Below, one piece after another: positions 56,601-63,722 of a stretch of DNA of 64,000 bases. The translations under genes and the position numbers were made by a program. Each line of letters starts with the position of its first letter. Position 1 is the stretch's first letter. This DNA comes from Jejudonia soesokkakensis (GTDB taxonomy: Bacteria; Bacteroidota; Bacteroidia; Flavobacteriales; Flavobacteriaceae). Under the pieces are notes generated by a model that worked only from the letters and a program-made list of their open reading frames with translations, was not told where the DNA came from and ran no database searches. The DNA is taken from NCBI RefSeq assembly GCF_042664795.1, contig NZ_JBHTBN010000006.1:1-64000 (forward strand). Direction: 5' to 3'.

Positions 56601-58507
56601 CCGCAGTTTTCGTGGATGGTGCGAACTATACGACTCGTGGACAGTTAGATACGTTTACCATGGAATACGTTGACTTAAATGGAGCTACTGGGACCTCGCT
56701 TAGTTTTGACTTGGCAAAGGCCCAATGGTCTGCAAGTTATAATGACCGATTAGAAATAGAGATTTCTACAGATTGTGGAACTTCCTTTACAACTATATAT
56801 TCTAAGGATGGACTAAATCTTGCTACCGTACCGTATACAAGTAGCACCTGGACGCCAACTTCGGCAGCGAACTGGAGAAATGAAACCGTAAGTTTAGCTG
56901 CCTATGAAGATGAAATTGTCCTTATTAGATTTATCAACATAAATGATTATAGCAACAGTACCTTTATCGATAATATAAAAGTTGAAGGCACCGTGGGATC
57001 TAATCAGCCGCCAGTTGCAGTTTGTCAGTCTGTTACAGTTGATGCCGGCAGCAATTGTGCTACCGATGTCGCGAACTTTGAATTTGATGGAGGATCTTCA
57101 GACCCTGATGGGGATACACTTACCTTTAGTGTAAGTCCTGCAGGACCTTATCCTATTGGTGATACAACCGTTACGTTAACTGTAAGTGATGGATCTTTGA
57201 CCAGCCAATGTACAACAACAGTAACAGTCACTGAAGCTGTTGCTCCAGTGGTGATCTGTCAGGATATTAGTGTAAACATAGCATCCAATGGATTTGCCGT
57301 TATTACTGCGGAAGCTATCGATAACGGAAGTAATGATGCTTGTGGCGATGTCATGTTGTCGTTAGATAGCACAAGCTTTGATTGTAACGATCTGGGAGCT
57401 AATACAGTGACCTTGACAGTGACAGACGAAAGCGGAAATATGGCTTCTTGTACTGCTATAGTGACTGTTACAGATACTAATACCTTTTGTGCCAATGTAC
57501 CTACGGCTGTATGTCAGCCTGTACTATTAGATGCAGGGACTGCTTGTGAAGCAGATGCAGATGCTTCCGATTTTGATGGAGGTTCAACAGATCCTAATGG
57601 AGATCCGTTGACCTTTAGTGTAAGCCCTGAAGGTCCATACGCTATTGGTGAAACCACAGTTGTATTAACTGTTAGTGATGGTACCAATTCTAGCGAATGT
57701 ACTACTACTGTAACTGTGTCTGAAACCGTGGCACCTACCGTTGTTTGTCAGGATATAACAGTACAGCTAGATGCCAATGGAAGCGTTTCTATTACAGCAG
57801 CAGCGATCGACAATGGCTCTTTAGATAGCTGTGGAGAAGTTACGTTAAGTATTGATGTTGATACCTTTACATGTGATGAGATTGGAGACAATACAGTAAC
57901 GTTGACCGTAGAAGACGAAAGCGGAAATACAGCAACTTGTACCGCAACAGTCACTGTCGAAGATGTATCGGGACCGGTATTCGATCAGGCGACACTGCCT
58001 CAAGGAGTTTTGGTGCGGAATGTAGATTCGGGAACAGGAACCTATACTCTTGAAGATTTTACAGTAGGGGTAACAGCAACAGATAGTTGTAGTGACCTTC
58101 CGTTATTGCCTATTACCGTATCTCAAGATCCTGTTCCGGGAACTGAAATGAACTTAGGAACATTTGACATTACGATTACAGCAATGGACGATTCAGGAAA
58201 TGAAAGTGACCATGGATTTCAGGTGCGAGTCGAAGAAGCGTTAGGGGTAAATGATGGTACAGACTTATCAAATATTCAATTATATCCTAATCCAGCTTCA
58301 GAAATTATTACCCTAAGCAACCCTCAAAACATACAGTTAAGAGACGTACAGGTATTTGATTTAACTGGAAGATTAATTCTAAAAGTGAATCTTTCCGAAG
58401 CCCTTTCAGAAACACAAATTAATATAAGTGCACTACAGAGTGCCAGTTATATGCTAGTGATTTCAAGTGAAGATGCGAGTCTTACCAAGCAACTGATAAA
58501 AGAGTAA
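53687..58507 (+). CDS. Secreted subtilisin-like (S8) protease with HYR repeats and type IX sorting domain
   Basis: A 1606-residue secreted serine protease. A signal peptide (to about residue 22) and a propeptide-like region (about 25-220) precede the catalytic domain. The triad is Asp (D242 or D243 in VLVRDDG), H268 in GQSHGDGVAG and S438 in FSGTSGAAPG. After it come a PNGGEKFVPGTTETIHW domain (about 640-730), a MAM-like domain (about 925-1100), HYR repeats (about 1108-1425) and a sorting domain (about 1524 onward, LYPNPASEIITLSNPQ). The sorting domain is very close to that of the 39113 adhesin, so both use the same export route. It may process surface proteins or feed on proteins. Confidence 0.95.
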   Translation: MKRTTYLLVFACLILCNIIVAQQKNTVDVQGKSIILPENIQDFTWRNFPKESASETGYYGWVQFYETPAQSVQDYFKQNNLELLEYISNSTYLFYFPKGTNPSLLRNKNVRSIVPVSWEVKVQEDLRNGDIPQYAKDGANILVTLQLYDNVEPSQVTADLTAQKIILLHTYKGYNIVEVSIPDNCLEALASQPYVKWIELISAPPVKEDIRGRSLHRSNTLDTQTSAGNNFTGDGIGVLVRDDGIVGPHIDFQGRIDNSNASGTGQSHGDGVAGIMAGAGNLDPTKRGMAAGANVFVSNYAPSFLDGATTGLINSGQVQITNSSYGDGCNGGYTTNSRNVDTQANNNLSLLHVFSAGNSGTSDCGYGAGSGWGNITGGHKQGKNVIATANTIYNGTLATSSSKGPARDGRIKPDITAHGNGHQSTNENNTYQGFSGTSGAAPGIAGVSAQLYQLYSEANGGTLPQAALIKAALLNTASDYGNVGPDFNYGWGLVNGGRAGKLLEDNRFLSDDITQGNANAHTISVPSGITQLRFMVYWNDPAAASGATTALINDLDLTVTTPSSGTLLPYVLDPTPNAANLNAPATNGVDRLNNMEQVVINTPAAGNYVVNVTGFDVPMGPQEYFVVYEMIEEELTLTYPNGGEKFVPGTTETIHWDAINTSSNFTLEYSVNNGGSWNTIGTVSGTTTNTDWNVPSQITGDALVRITSGSFQDVSDGNFSIASQPTGFQYTIVCPENANFSWNAVANAETYDVYLLGAETMEIAGTTSDTFLNVPIVNGEATLWAAIVAKNSTLGWESRRTIAITNTGLLNCDIANDVGIEILNSPSDFLLACSGGSEVTISVRLQNFGTQPQSNFTYSYQLDSGAVVEETYTATLSSGQNVTIDFGSPLPLSSNGNYTLNAAVNLAGDENGLNDTDALSFEATLEPTPLDLEQDFDTDGFLPPGWLLDNPDAGRTWVQSDNVLGSDGNPTTAVFVDGANYTTRGQLDTFTMEYVDLNGATGTSLSFDLAKAQWSASYNDRLEIEISTDCGTSFTTIYSKDGLNLATVPYTSSTWTPTSAANWRNETVSLAAYEDEIVLIRFININDYSNSTFIDNIKVEGTVGSNQPPVAVCQSVTVDAGSNCATDVANFEFDGGSSDPDGDTLTFSVSPAGPYPIGDTTVTLTVSDGSLTSQCTTTVTVTEAVAPVVICQDISVNIASNGFAVITAEAIDNGSNDACGDVMLSLDSTSFDCNDLGANTVTLTVTDESGNMASCTAIVTVTDTNTFCANVPTAVCQPVLLDAGTACEADADASDFDGGSTDPNGDPLTFSVSPEGPYAIGETTVVLTVSDGTNSSECTTTVTVSETVAPTVVCQDITVQLDANGSVSITAAAIDNGSLDSCGEVTLSIDVDTFTCDEIGDNTVTLTVEDESGNTATCTATVTVEDVSGPVFDQATLPQGVLVRNVDSGTGTYTLEDFTVGVTATDSCSDLPLLPITVSQDPVPGTEMNLGTFDITITAMDDSGNESDHGFQVRVEEALGVNDGTDLSNIQLYPNPASEIITLSNPQNIQLRDVQVFDLTGRLILKVNLSEALSETQINISALQSASYMLVISSEDASLTKQLIKE

Positions 58508-58525
58508 AAAAATAGGTATTAATAG

Positions 58526-58567
58526 AAAAGCCTCTCTTTCAGCACTAGAAGGGAGGTTTTTATTTTT
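58526..58567 (+). terminator. Terminator of the S8 protease gene
   Basis: Imperfect stem AAAAGCCTC with GGGAGGTTTT (wobble pairs) around a short loop, then a T-rich tail (TATTTTTTT). It resembles the terminator of the adhesin gene. Confidence 0.8.
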
Positions 58568-58672
58568 TTAGAAATACAAGAGCTCACTTGACACATTAGC
58601 GAAAGGCTAGCTCTAGTAGATACGTTTAGTTGTGTGCCACGTTAGCAAATCACTAAGAAGTAATTCGGTTTT

Positions 58673-58759
58673 CTATCCGTGACGCTCATTTAACTCGATA
58701 AAAAGACCAATAAGCAGACATAATGCTGCTGTTCCAAGAACTAATCCACCAACTCCCAT
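58673..58759 (-). CDS. Predicted 28-residue single-span membrane peptide
   Basis: An ATG at 58759 opens a 28-codon frame ending at TAG: a glycine-rich start, one hydrophobic helix (LVLGTAALCLLIGLFI) and a short charged end (ELNERHG). Support comes from a promoter in the right place: TTTG-N19-TACCTTTA at 58785-58815, with the predicted start of transcription about 20 bases before the ATG. It is too short for routine gene calling. Many stress-related membrane peptides look like this, but the function is unknown and translation is not shown. Confidence 0.45.
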   Translation of the reverse strand: MGVGGLVLGTAALCLLIGLFIELNERHG

Positions 58760-58784
58760 AGTTTTATTTTTTAAAAGTGAATGG

Positions 58785-58815
58785 TAAAGGTAGCGAACAC
58801 TTTTTAAATACCAAA
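58785..58815 (-). promoter_or_regulatory. Promoter for the 28-residue peptide gene
   Basis: On the minus strand TTTG (58812-58815), 19 bases, TACCTTTA (58785-58792): consensus except for the final base. Confidence 0.55.
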
Positions 58816-58826
58816 TAGTATTTCAT

Positions 58827-58938
58827 AACTCCCAGCTTCCCGCTTCCTGCATCAAGCTTCCTGCTCCAAGCTTCCTGCTCCCAGCTTCCCACTTCCCACT
58901 TCCTGCTTCCCGCTTCCAGCTCCCTGCTTCCCGCTTTT
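58827..58938. repeat. Heptanucleotide array, consensus (N)GCTTCC, 16 units
   Basis: Sixteen consecutive 7-base units such as AGCTTCC, CGCTTCC, TGCTCCA, TGCTCCC and CACTTCC. It lies between the promoters of the 28-residue gene and the lipoprotein gene at 59006. Reading frames through it encode only repeat peptides and are not genes. Confidence 0.9.
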
Positions 58939-58959
58939 ACCAACATCCCAAAATTCTCA

Positions 58960-58989
58960 TTGTTTTAAGAATCTCGTTATGTATCTTTA
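58960..58989 (+). promoter_or_regulatory. Promoter of the lipoprotein gene at 59006
   Basis: TTG (58960-58962), 19 bases, TATCTTTA (58982-58989), 16 bases before the ATG at 59006. Confidence 0.5.
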
Positions 58990-59005
58990 GAGCAAATACC
59001 ATTTT

Positions 59006-59953
59006 ATGAAATTTTATTACTACCTACTTTTAGTTTCTGTGTTGTTATTATGTGCTAATTGCAATGAAATAAACCCTAAAGGAGAAGATGAGGTACGTGA
59101 TTTTGTGTACGCTTGGAACAACCTGCATACGCCTTTAAAAGCAGCAAATTTAAAATATGAATACCTAGATGTAGTCGAGTATTTTGGAGCAGAACTCACC
59201 AAGGAACAAATACAATTAGATAAACAGCAATTGTTTGCAACCTACCCTGACCTTTCATTGTCTATTGACACCAATTCGCTTCAGATTGAAAAAGAGGGGA
59301 AAGACTATTTAGTGTCTTTTGTTCGCAAAGCCACTTTAAATGGAGAAAGGGCAACCTTTCCTACCTTTCTTTCCGTATTGCATAAAAACAGTGAATTTAA
59401 AATTCTTCGGGAGGGGTTACAACAGGACACAGTTTCTACTACTAAATTACAACAGCTGTTTCCAACCAAAGAAAGTTTAAACGCGACTTATAATAAAGCA
59501 CCAAGACTGTACGGCGATTTTAATGGAGATGGAATTTCAGAATATGCGTTTGTAAAACTCCCTACAATCAATGCACCAGCTACCAAAACCACGGATGCGA
59601 TTTGTGAAGGAGGCTGTGTAAGTAGCATTCTTTTTAGCAATCCAGACATTGCTCCAATAACAGTAAAAGATGCCTACAACTATACCATTGAAAATGTAAA
59701 AGACCTAAATGGAGATTTTGCAGATGAGGTGGGTTTTTTTAGTATCACTCCTACTTCAAAAACACTGTATATTTTTGATGCTACTACCGGAAGCTTATTA
59801 ACTGAACCTGTCATGATCAACACCGCCGTTCATAAAAACCTGAAACTGATCGATATTTTAAAGAAGACAGGTCCCAAAAAGATTACTGTGACAGAAAGTA
59901 TACAGGATAACGGCAGGTGGTTTTTAAAAAGTAGGGTAGTAGGGTTGGAGTAG
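59006..59953 (+). CDS. Lipoprotein with a short calcium-loop-like motif
   Basis: A 315-residue lipoprotein (signal LLLVSVLLLCANC, cysteine at about residue 19). The middle contains the loop YGDFNGDGISEYAF, a D-x-[DN]-G-D-G type motif as in FG-GAP/VCBS calcium loops, and a second DLNGDFADEVGFF. This suggests a two-loop calcium-stabilised fold, but the family is not clear. It has its own promoter and no close partners. Confidence 0.75.
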   Translation: MKFYYYLLLVSVLLLCANCNEINPKGEDEVRDFVYAWNNLHTPLKAANLKYEYLDVVEYFGAELTKEQIQLDKQQLFATYPDLSLSIDTNSLQIEKEGKDYLVSFVRKATLNGERATFPTFLSVLHKNSEFKILREGLQQDTVSTTKLQQLFPTKESLNATYNKAPRLYGDFNGDGISEYAFVKLPTINAPATKTTDAICEGGCVSSILFSNPDIAPITVKDAYNYTIENVKDLNGDFADEVGFFSITPTSKTLYIFDATTGSLLTEPVMINTAVHKNLKLIDILKKTGPKKITVTESIQDNGRWFLKSRVVGLE

Positions 59954-59996
59954 GGAATACGTCGCCGCCATAACACCCCAAAGGTACTTTTTAAAA

Positions 59997-60051
59997 TCCA
60001 TACACTCCCCATACACTATCTATGGAGTATCTATGGAGTATCTATGGAGTA
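59997..60051. repeat. 11-base tandem array (5 units)
   Basis: Two CCATACACT-type units (TCCATACACTC, CCCATACACTA) and three perfect TCTATGGAGTA units. The 11-base period differs from the 7-base arrays elsewhere. Confidence 0.7.
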
Positions 60052-60102
60052 GCTTACTCACATTAGTTTAAAAGTAAGCATCTTATCGGTCGTACTGATT
60101 GG

Positions 60103-60114
60103 CGTTGTTGGCAG
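60103..60114. repeat. Possible truncated attC-like repeat fragment
   Basis: The reverse complement CTGCCAACAACG resembles the CTGGCAACAACG part of the hairpin element at 63675-63715. Too short to be sure. Confidence 0.25.
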
Positions 60115-60173
60115 CCGTTTTTTTTTAAATTACTATTGAGAAATCAGTTATTTTTACACTCTTATTGTATAAA

Positions 60174-60803
60174 ATGAAAAATTGCCATACGCTAGAGGAT
60201 TGGCTTTCCTGGATGGATGAGCTCTCTTTACATGACTATGTCATTGTAGATAATTTTTTGGACCACCCACGATTAGATATCATTCAATCGTTTTTTAAAA
60301 CACATCTTGAAGATTTTAAAAAAGCTGGGATAGGTGCATTAAATGACAATGTAATACGGGAGGATATTCGAGGAGACTTTACGTTTTGGCTTGACCAAAA
60401 ACGGGATGTAGCCTTAGATGAAATCTGGAGTTTGATAGAAGAGACTATGTTTATCTACAATAGATATTGTTTTCTCGGATTATCAGGGTATGAGTTTCAT
60501 TTAGCACATTATCCTAAAGGAGGGCATTACAGCAAACACTTAGATCAATTTAATGCTCGAAATAATCGGACCATTAGCATGATTATTTACTTAAATAAAA
60601 ATTGGCAAAAAGGGGATGGAGGCGAACTAGAAATTTTCTTACAAGATGGCACTTCATTTTTGGTAGAACCCATCGAATCAAGATGTGTGATGTTTAAGAG
60701 TGCAGAAGTCCCACATGCTGTATTAGCCTCAAACAAGCCCCGATATAGCTTAACAGGATGGTTGTTGCAGCAGCCTTCGACACTTGGACAATTTTTTGGA
60801 TAA
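60174..60803 (+). CDS. 2OG-Fe(II) oxygenase (SM-20/prolyl-hydroxylase-like)
   Basis: A 209-residue non-heme iron enzyme that uses 2-oxoglutarate and oxygen to hydroxylate a substrate, of the SM-20/EGL-9-like type. The iron ligands are H122 and D124 in YSKHLDQF and H181 in EVPHAV; R190 in KPRYSLTGW is in the right place to bind 2-oxoglutarate. The core strands HLAHYPKGGHYSKHL and ISMIIYLN are typical. The ATG at 60174 is preferred over a TTG three codons upstream. It sits alone in the accessory region. Substrate unknown. Confidence 0.9.
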   Translation: MKNCHTLEDWLSWMDELSLHDYVIVDNFLDHPRLDIIQSFFKTHLEDFKKAGIGALNDNVIREDIRGDFTFWLDQKRDVALDEIWSLIEETMFIYNRYCFLGLSGYEFHLAHYPKGGHYSKHLDQFNARNNRTISMIIYLNKNWQKGDGGELEIFLQDGTSFLVEPIESRCVMFKSAEVPHAVLASNKPRYSLTGWLLQQPSTLGQFFG

Positions 60804-60999
60804 TCCATGTGCTTATTGGTTTTAGTTATGATTTTGATGTAAATATCTCACCAATGGCGAGAGGAAAACAAGAATGTAGTGCCTGTACTAGTGTTTCGGA
60901 AGCACTATGGCAAGCTGTGTGTCGAAATCTAGATTGATATATGACCCAAATTATATCTCAAAATTAAACTAAAATCATTTTTTTTAGCTCAGTTATTTG

Positions 61000-62045
61000 T
61001 TACCTGCTGGCTTTATTTAGTTCATTTTCAATTTGATCAAGAGATAGATTTACACCAAGAACAATCCCATTTTTGTCTATCAAATAATTAAAAGGTATTG
61101 CAGGAATTTCGAGTTCATCATTAATTTTTTTGTCTATGTCAATAAGGTTCGTCCATTTTAGACTGTCTTTCTCTATAGCTTTAATCCAGCTCTTTCTGTT
61201 ATCGTCAATAGATATGCTAACAATGTCAAAATTTTCATTTCCAAGTCTTTTTTTTAGTTTTATCATTTCTGGGTGTTTTATTCTGCAAGGACCACACCAA
61301 GAAGCCCAAAAGTCAACTAAAGTTGTTTTTCCTAAAAACGATTTAATACTAATGCTCTCGTTTTCTGTATTTGGTAGAGAAAATTCAAGAAAAGGGTAAC
61401 TTTTTCCGTATTTGTCAAGATTAGCTATTCCCATTTTAAACATTTCCAAGTCCTCTTTATGCTGTTGGGTCGTATCTATTTTTGCATAAAGTTCCATAAG
61501 TTCTCTTTTTGATAAAACAGGTTCAATCAATGCATTTTCTCCTAATATTGCTCCACTAAAAGGATGATTTTTATTTTTTTCAATAAACGACTTAAGTTTA
61601 GTATATAGAATACATTAAAATTTTCTTTTCCCTGATTGGCTTGATAAAATTCTTTATAATCTTCTTGAATTTCTGCAGTGTAAGAACCTTTTATATTTTT
61701 AATATATAAGATGTTGTAATCTTTATCATTCTGATGCAGTTCTTCATAGTCTCCCTGTATTTGAATATTACTATTTTCAATATATAATGGAACAATATTG
61801 GCATATGGTTTTAAATTTAAAGAGCCTTGGATAGGTTTATCGACCACACCTTTAAATTCAAATCTGTTGCTAGTAACTTTTATACTGTCACTAATGGTTC
61901 CGTAATTCAAATATATATAGTCTGAATAGTCTCCAGTTATTGTTCCAGCTATTGTGAACGATTGTTCTTTTACAATTTCATTTTTAGGATTTTCGTCGCA
62001 ATTAATGAATATGCAGATTATTACAATCGAAAAAAATTTTTTCAT
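61000..62045 (-). pseudogene. Frameshifted TlpA-like thioredoxin lipoprotein (DUF4369 plus redoxin)
   Basis: Two frames together make one protein. The 5' part (from ATG 62045) has a lipoprotein signal (IIICIFINC-type ending) and a DUF4369-like domain; the 3' part (61000-61530) has an AhpC/TlpA-type thioredoxin domain with WASWCGPCRIKHPEM. The frame breaks at the TATATA run at 61602-61607: removing one TA gives a continuous reading (FNVFYTKLKSFIEKNKNHPF and on to the second frame), about 347 residues in all, the usual size for this family. Such proteins assist disulfide exchange in the periplasm. It may be a real loss, a phase-variable run or a sequencing error. Confidence 0.8.
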
Positions 62046-62154
62046 AAGTGGTTTTTCAGCTTGTAGGTAATAGTCTTTTGAATGAGCAGTAGCGGATTTT
62101 GAGCAACTGCTTTTCGGATAACAATATACTTTAATTAAATGGAAAACGGTTCGA

Positions 62155-62210
62155 GTTAGCACCCCCAAACCGCTATTGCTTATACACGTTGATGTGCGGT
62201 GCTTGTTATC
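62155..62210 (-). repeat. attC-like hairpin element C
   Basis: The minus strand reads AACAAGCACC, then a loop with TCAACGTGTATAAGCAATAGCGG, then GGTGCTAAC, so AGCACC/GGTGCT can pair. The core resembles the elements at 63517-63581 and 63675-63715. This 365-base gap (62046-62410) holds no gene, only this element, the Hsp20 upstream region and AT-rich DNA. Confidence 0.45.
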
Positions 62211-62353
62211 ATTGTTTGCTTTTAGATACATTTAAAATGTCAAATTGACATTTATTAAATTGAAAAATTGACAGGTGACTAGCTAATTTTTTTTAAAATA
62301 GGTAGCACACAATATGGTAAATCCATTTTGGTATTTTTTTTGTTTTATAGTTA

Positions 62354-62384
62354 TTGAAATCAATAGCGATTTCAAATTTGAAAT
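62354..62384. promoter_or_regulatory. Inverted-repeat operator candidate upstream of hsp20
   Basis: TTGAAATC-aatagc-GATTTCAA (62354-62375) overlaps a perfect 16-base palindrome, ATTTCAAATTTGAAAT (62369-62384), 27 bases before the Hsp20 ATG. Likely the site of a heat-shock or other stress regulator. Confidence 0.45.
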
Positions 62385-62410
62385 AATGTTTAATTTAAAA
62401 TTTTGTAATT

Positions 62411-62887
62411 ATGAACAATTTAGTTAGTGTTCCTAAAAACGGAAGTTTAGTGAACAGCAATTCAAATCAAAACTTCCCAACATTGTCAAATTGGTTAGAT
62501 GATATATTTAATCGAGACTTGCCATCAGTATTTACTTCAAATTTTAATACTGGAATTACTTTGCCAAAAGTTAACATTAAAGAAACAGCTGATGATTTTA
62601 CGGTAGAAATGGCAGTTCCTGGTCTCAAAAAATCGGATTTCCAAATTGACATTGATAATCAAGTACTGTCAATCTCGACAGAGACAAAAGAAGAAAATGA
62701 ACATAAAGAAGAAAATTATACCCGTAGAGAATTTGGTTATTCTTCTTTTAAAAGAACCTTTACGCTGCCTGAGAGTGTAAATGATGAAAAAATTAATGCG
62801 AGTTATAAGGAGGGAATTTTGAGTATCCTCTTGCCAAAAAAAGAAGAGGCAAAACAAAAGCCTGCTAGAAGCATTAAAATTTCTTAA
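62411..62887 (+). CDS. Hsp20/alpha-crystallin small heat-shock protein
   Basis: A 158-residue ATP-independent chaperone that binds unfolding proteins. The alpha-crystallin domain spans about residues 50-145: VNIKETADDFTVEMAVPGLKK at the start, then VLSISTE and RREFGYSSFKRTFTLPESV, and the conserved ASYKEGILSILLPKKEE at the end. The N-terminal region has the NFPTLSNWLDDIF segment common in Bacteroidota Hsp20. It is transcribed alone with an inverted-repeat operator candidate just upstream and an attenuator-like hairpin just downstream. Confidence 0.95.
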   Translation: MNNLVSVPKNGSLVNSNSNQNFPTLSNWLDDIFNRDLPSVFTSNFNTGITLPKVNIKETADDFTVEMAVPGLKKSDFQIDIDNQVLSISTETKEENEHKEENYTRREFGYSSFKRTFTLPESVNDEKINASYKEGILSILLPKKEEAKQKPARSIKIS

Positions 62888-62929
62888 TCGACGTACTAAA
62901 ATTTTTGGTTGAAATGAAAAGTAGATAGT

Positions 62930-62953
62930 AGGAGGCCGATAACTCGGTCTCCT
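62930..62953 (+). terminator. Hairpin downstream of hsp20
   Basis: Ten-bp stem AGGAGGCCGA / TCGGTCTCCT (one G-T pair) with a 4-base loop. The tail is weak (CTATATT), so it may be an attenuator or processing hairpin. Confidence 0.5.
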
Positions 62954-62992
62954 CTATATTACTTAAAGCGTTAATCCTTAAAACCTAAAGTG

Positions 62993-63478
62993 ATGAAAAA
63001 TTATATTTTATTATTTATAATTGGCTTGTTAAATTTTAGTTGCAATAGTCAAAATAATGAACTAAAAGCGAAATCAAACGAAATCGATGAAAAGATAATT
63101 GAAGAGCCAAAAGGTACTTGGAAGGTAGATAAAGAATTTGACGAAAATGGAAATTTAATTAGATATGACAGTATTTATTCTTGGTCTTCTAATGATACGT
63201 ACGATACTCTATCATTGTTGGAGCGGGATAGTTTAATGCAATCTTTTAAATCAAGATTTTTTACCAATTTTTCACAATTTGAAAATCAAGGGTTTGAAGA
63301 TGTTTTTTCAAAAGATTCACTTTTTAGCAAAAATTTTTTTAATGACGATTTTTTTGGAAGTGATTTTGGTTCAGACTTTATGGATCTTGACAAGATAAGG
63401 CAACAAATGATTGAAAGACAAAAGAAATTTTTAGAAAAATATCAATCAGAATTTATTAAACCTGAAGACGAAAACTAA
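62993..63478 (+). CDS. Lipoprotein of unknown function, aromatic and acidic
   Basis: A 161-residue lipoprotein (signal ending LLNFSC). The mature part includes GTWKVDKEFDENGNLIRYDSIYSWSS and a later Phe/Asp-rich stretch (FFNDDFFGSDFGSDFMDLDK). No family recognised. The start is the ATG at 62993; a GTG one codon upstream is an alternative. It follows hsp20 by 105 bases, so the two could be co-transcribed in a stress response. Its stop codon lies inside the stem of a terminator. Confidence 0.75.
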   Translation: MKNYILLFIIGLLNFSCNSQNNELKAKSNEIDEKIIEEPKGTWKVDKEFDENGNLIRYDSIYSWSSNDTYDTLSLLERDSLMQSFKSRFFTNFSQFENQGFEDVFSKDSLFSKNFFNDDFFGSDFGSDFMDLDKIRQQMIERQKKFLEKYQSEFIKPEDEN

Positions 63479-63495
63479 ACAGTTTTCGTTTTTTT
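63468..63495 (+). terminator. Terminator overlapping the stop codon of the 62993 gene
   Basis: Nine-bp perfect stem ACGAAAACT / AGTTTTCGT with loop AAAC, followed by T6. The stop codon TAA is at 63476-63478, at the top of the stem. Confidence 0.85.
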
Positions 63496-63516
63496 GTGGC
63501 TATCCTTGCTTTTCAT

Positions 63517-63581
63517 ACAACGGTCTTGTATATGGCTCGTAGCGTGCAAATTAGCGATAACTATTCGGTTGAGCACGAGCC
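63517..63581 (+). repeat. attC-like hairpin element D1
   Basis: Starts ACAACGGTCTTGTATATGGC and contains GGCTCGT, 34 bases, then ACGAGCC, which can pair as a 7-bp stem. It follows the terminator of the 62993 gene and is in the same sense as that gene. The start shares ACAACG...TATA...TAGCG with elements C and D2. Confidence 0.5.
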
Positions 63582-63674
63582 GAATTTTTTAATTTTCTTA
63601 TTACCTTTTTTTATCAATAAGCCAAATTAAAAAATTTGGCGGTCTTTGCAAATATGCCTGAACTTCGATTAAGC

Positions 63675-63715
63675 AACTGCCCAGCTATGAGCTATATACG
63701 TTGTTGCCAGCAGTT
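63675..63715 (-). repeat. attC-like hairpin element D2
   Basis: The minus strand reads AACTGC-TGG-CAACAACGTATATAGC...AGC-TGG-GCAGTT; AACTGC/GCAGTT pairs. It directly follows the stop codon of the hydrolase gene on the same strand, as D1 follows its own gene. Confidence 0.5.
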
Positions 63716-63722
63716 ATTTTAT

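Noticed and set aside
58764..58946. 60-codon minus-strand reading frame with a repeated GSRKLEAGS-like peptide
   Set aside because: It is a translation of the heptanucleotide array and lacks a promoter or family match.
60854..60937. 27-codon frame starting MARGKQECSACTS
   Set aside because: No promoter, no hydrophobic segment or known family, and it could be a decayed gene end; not enough to call.
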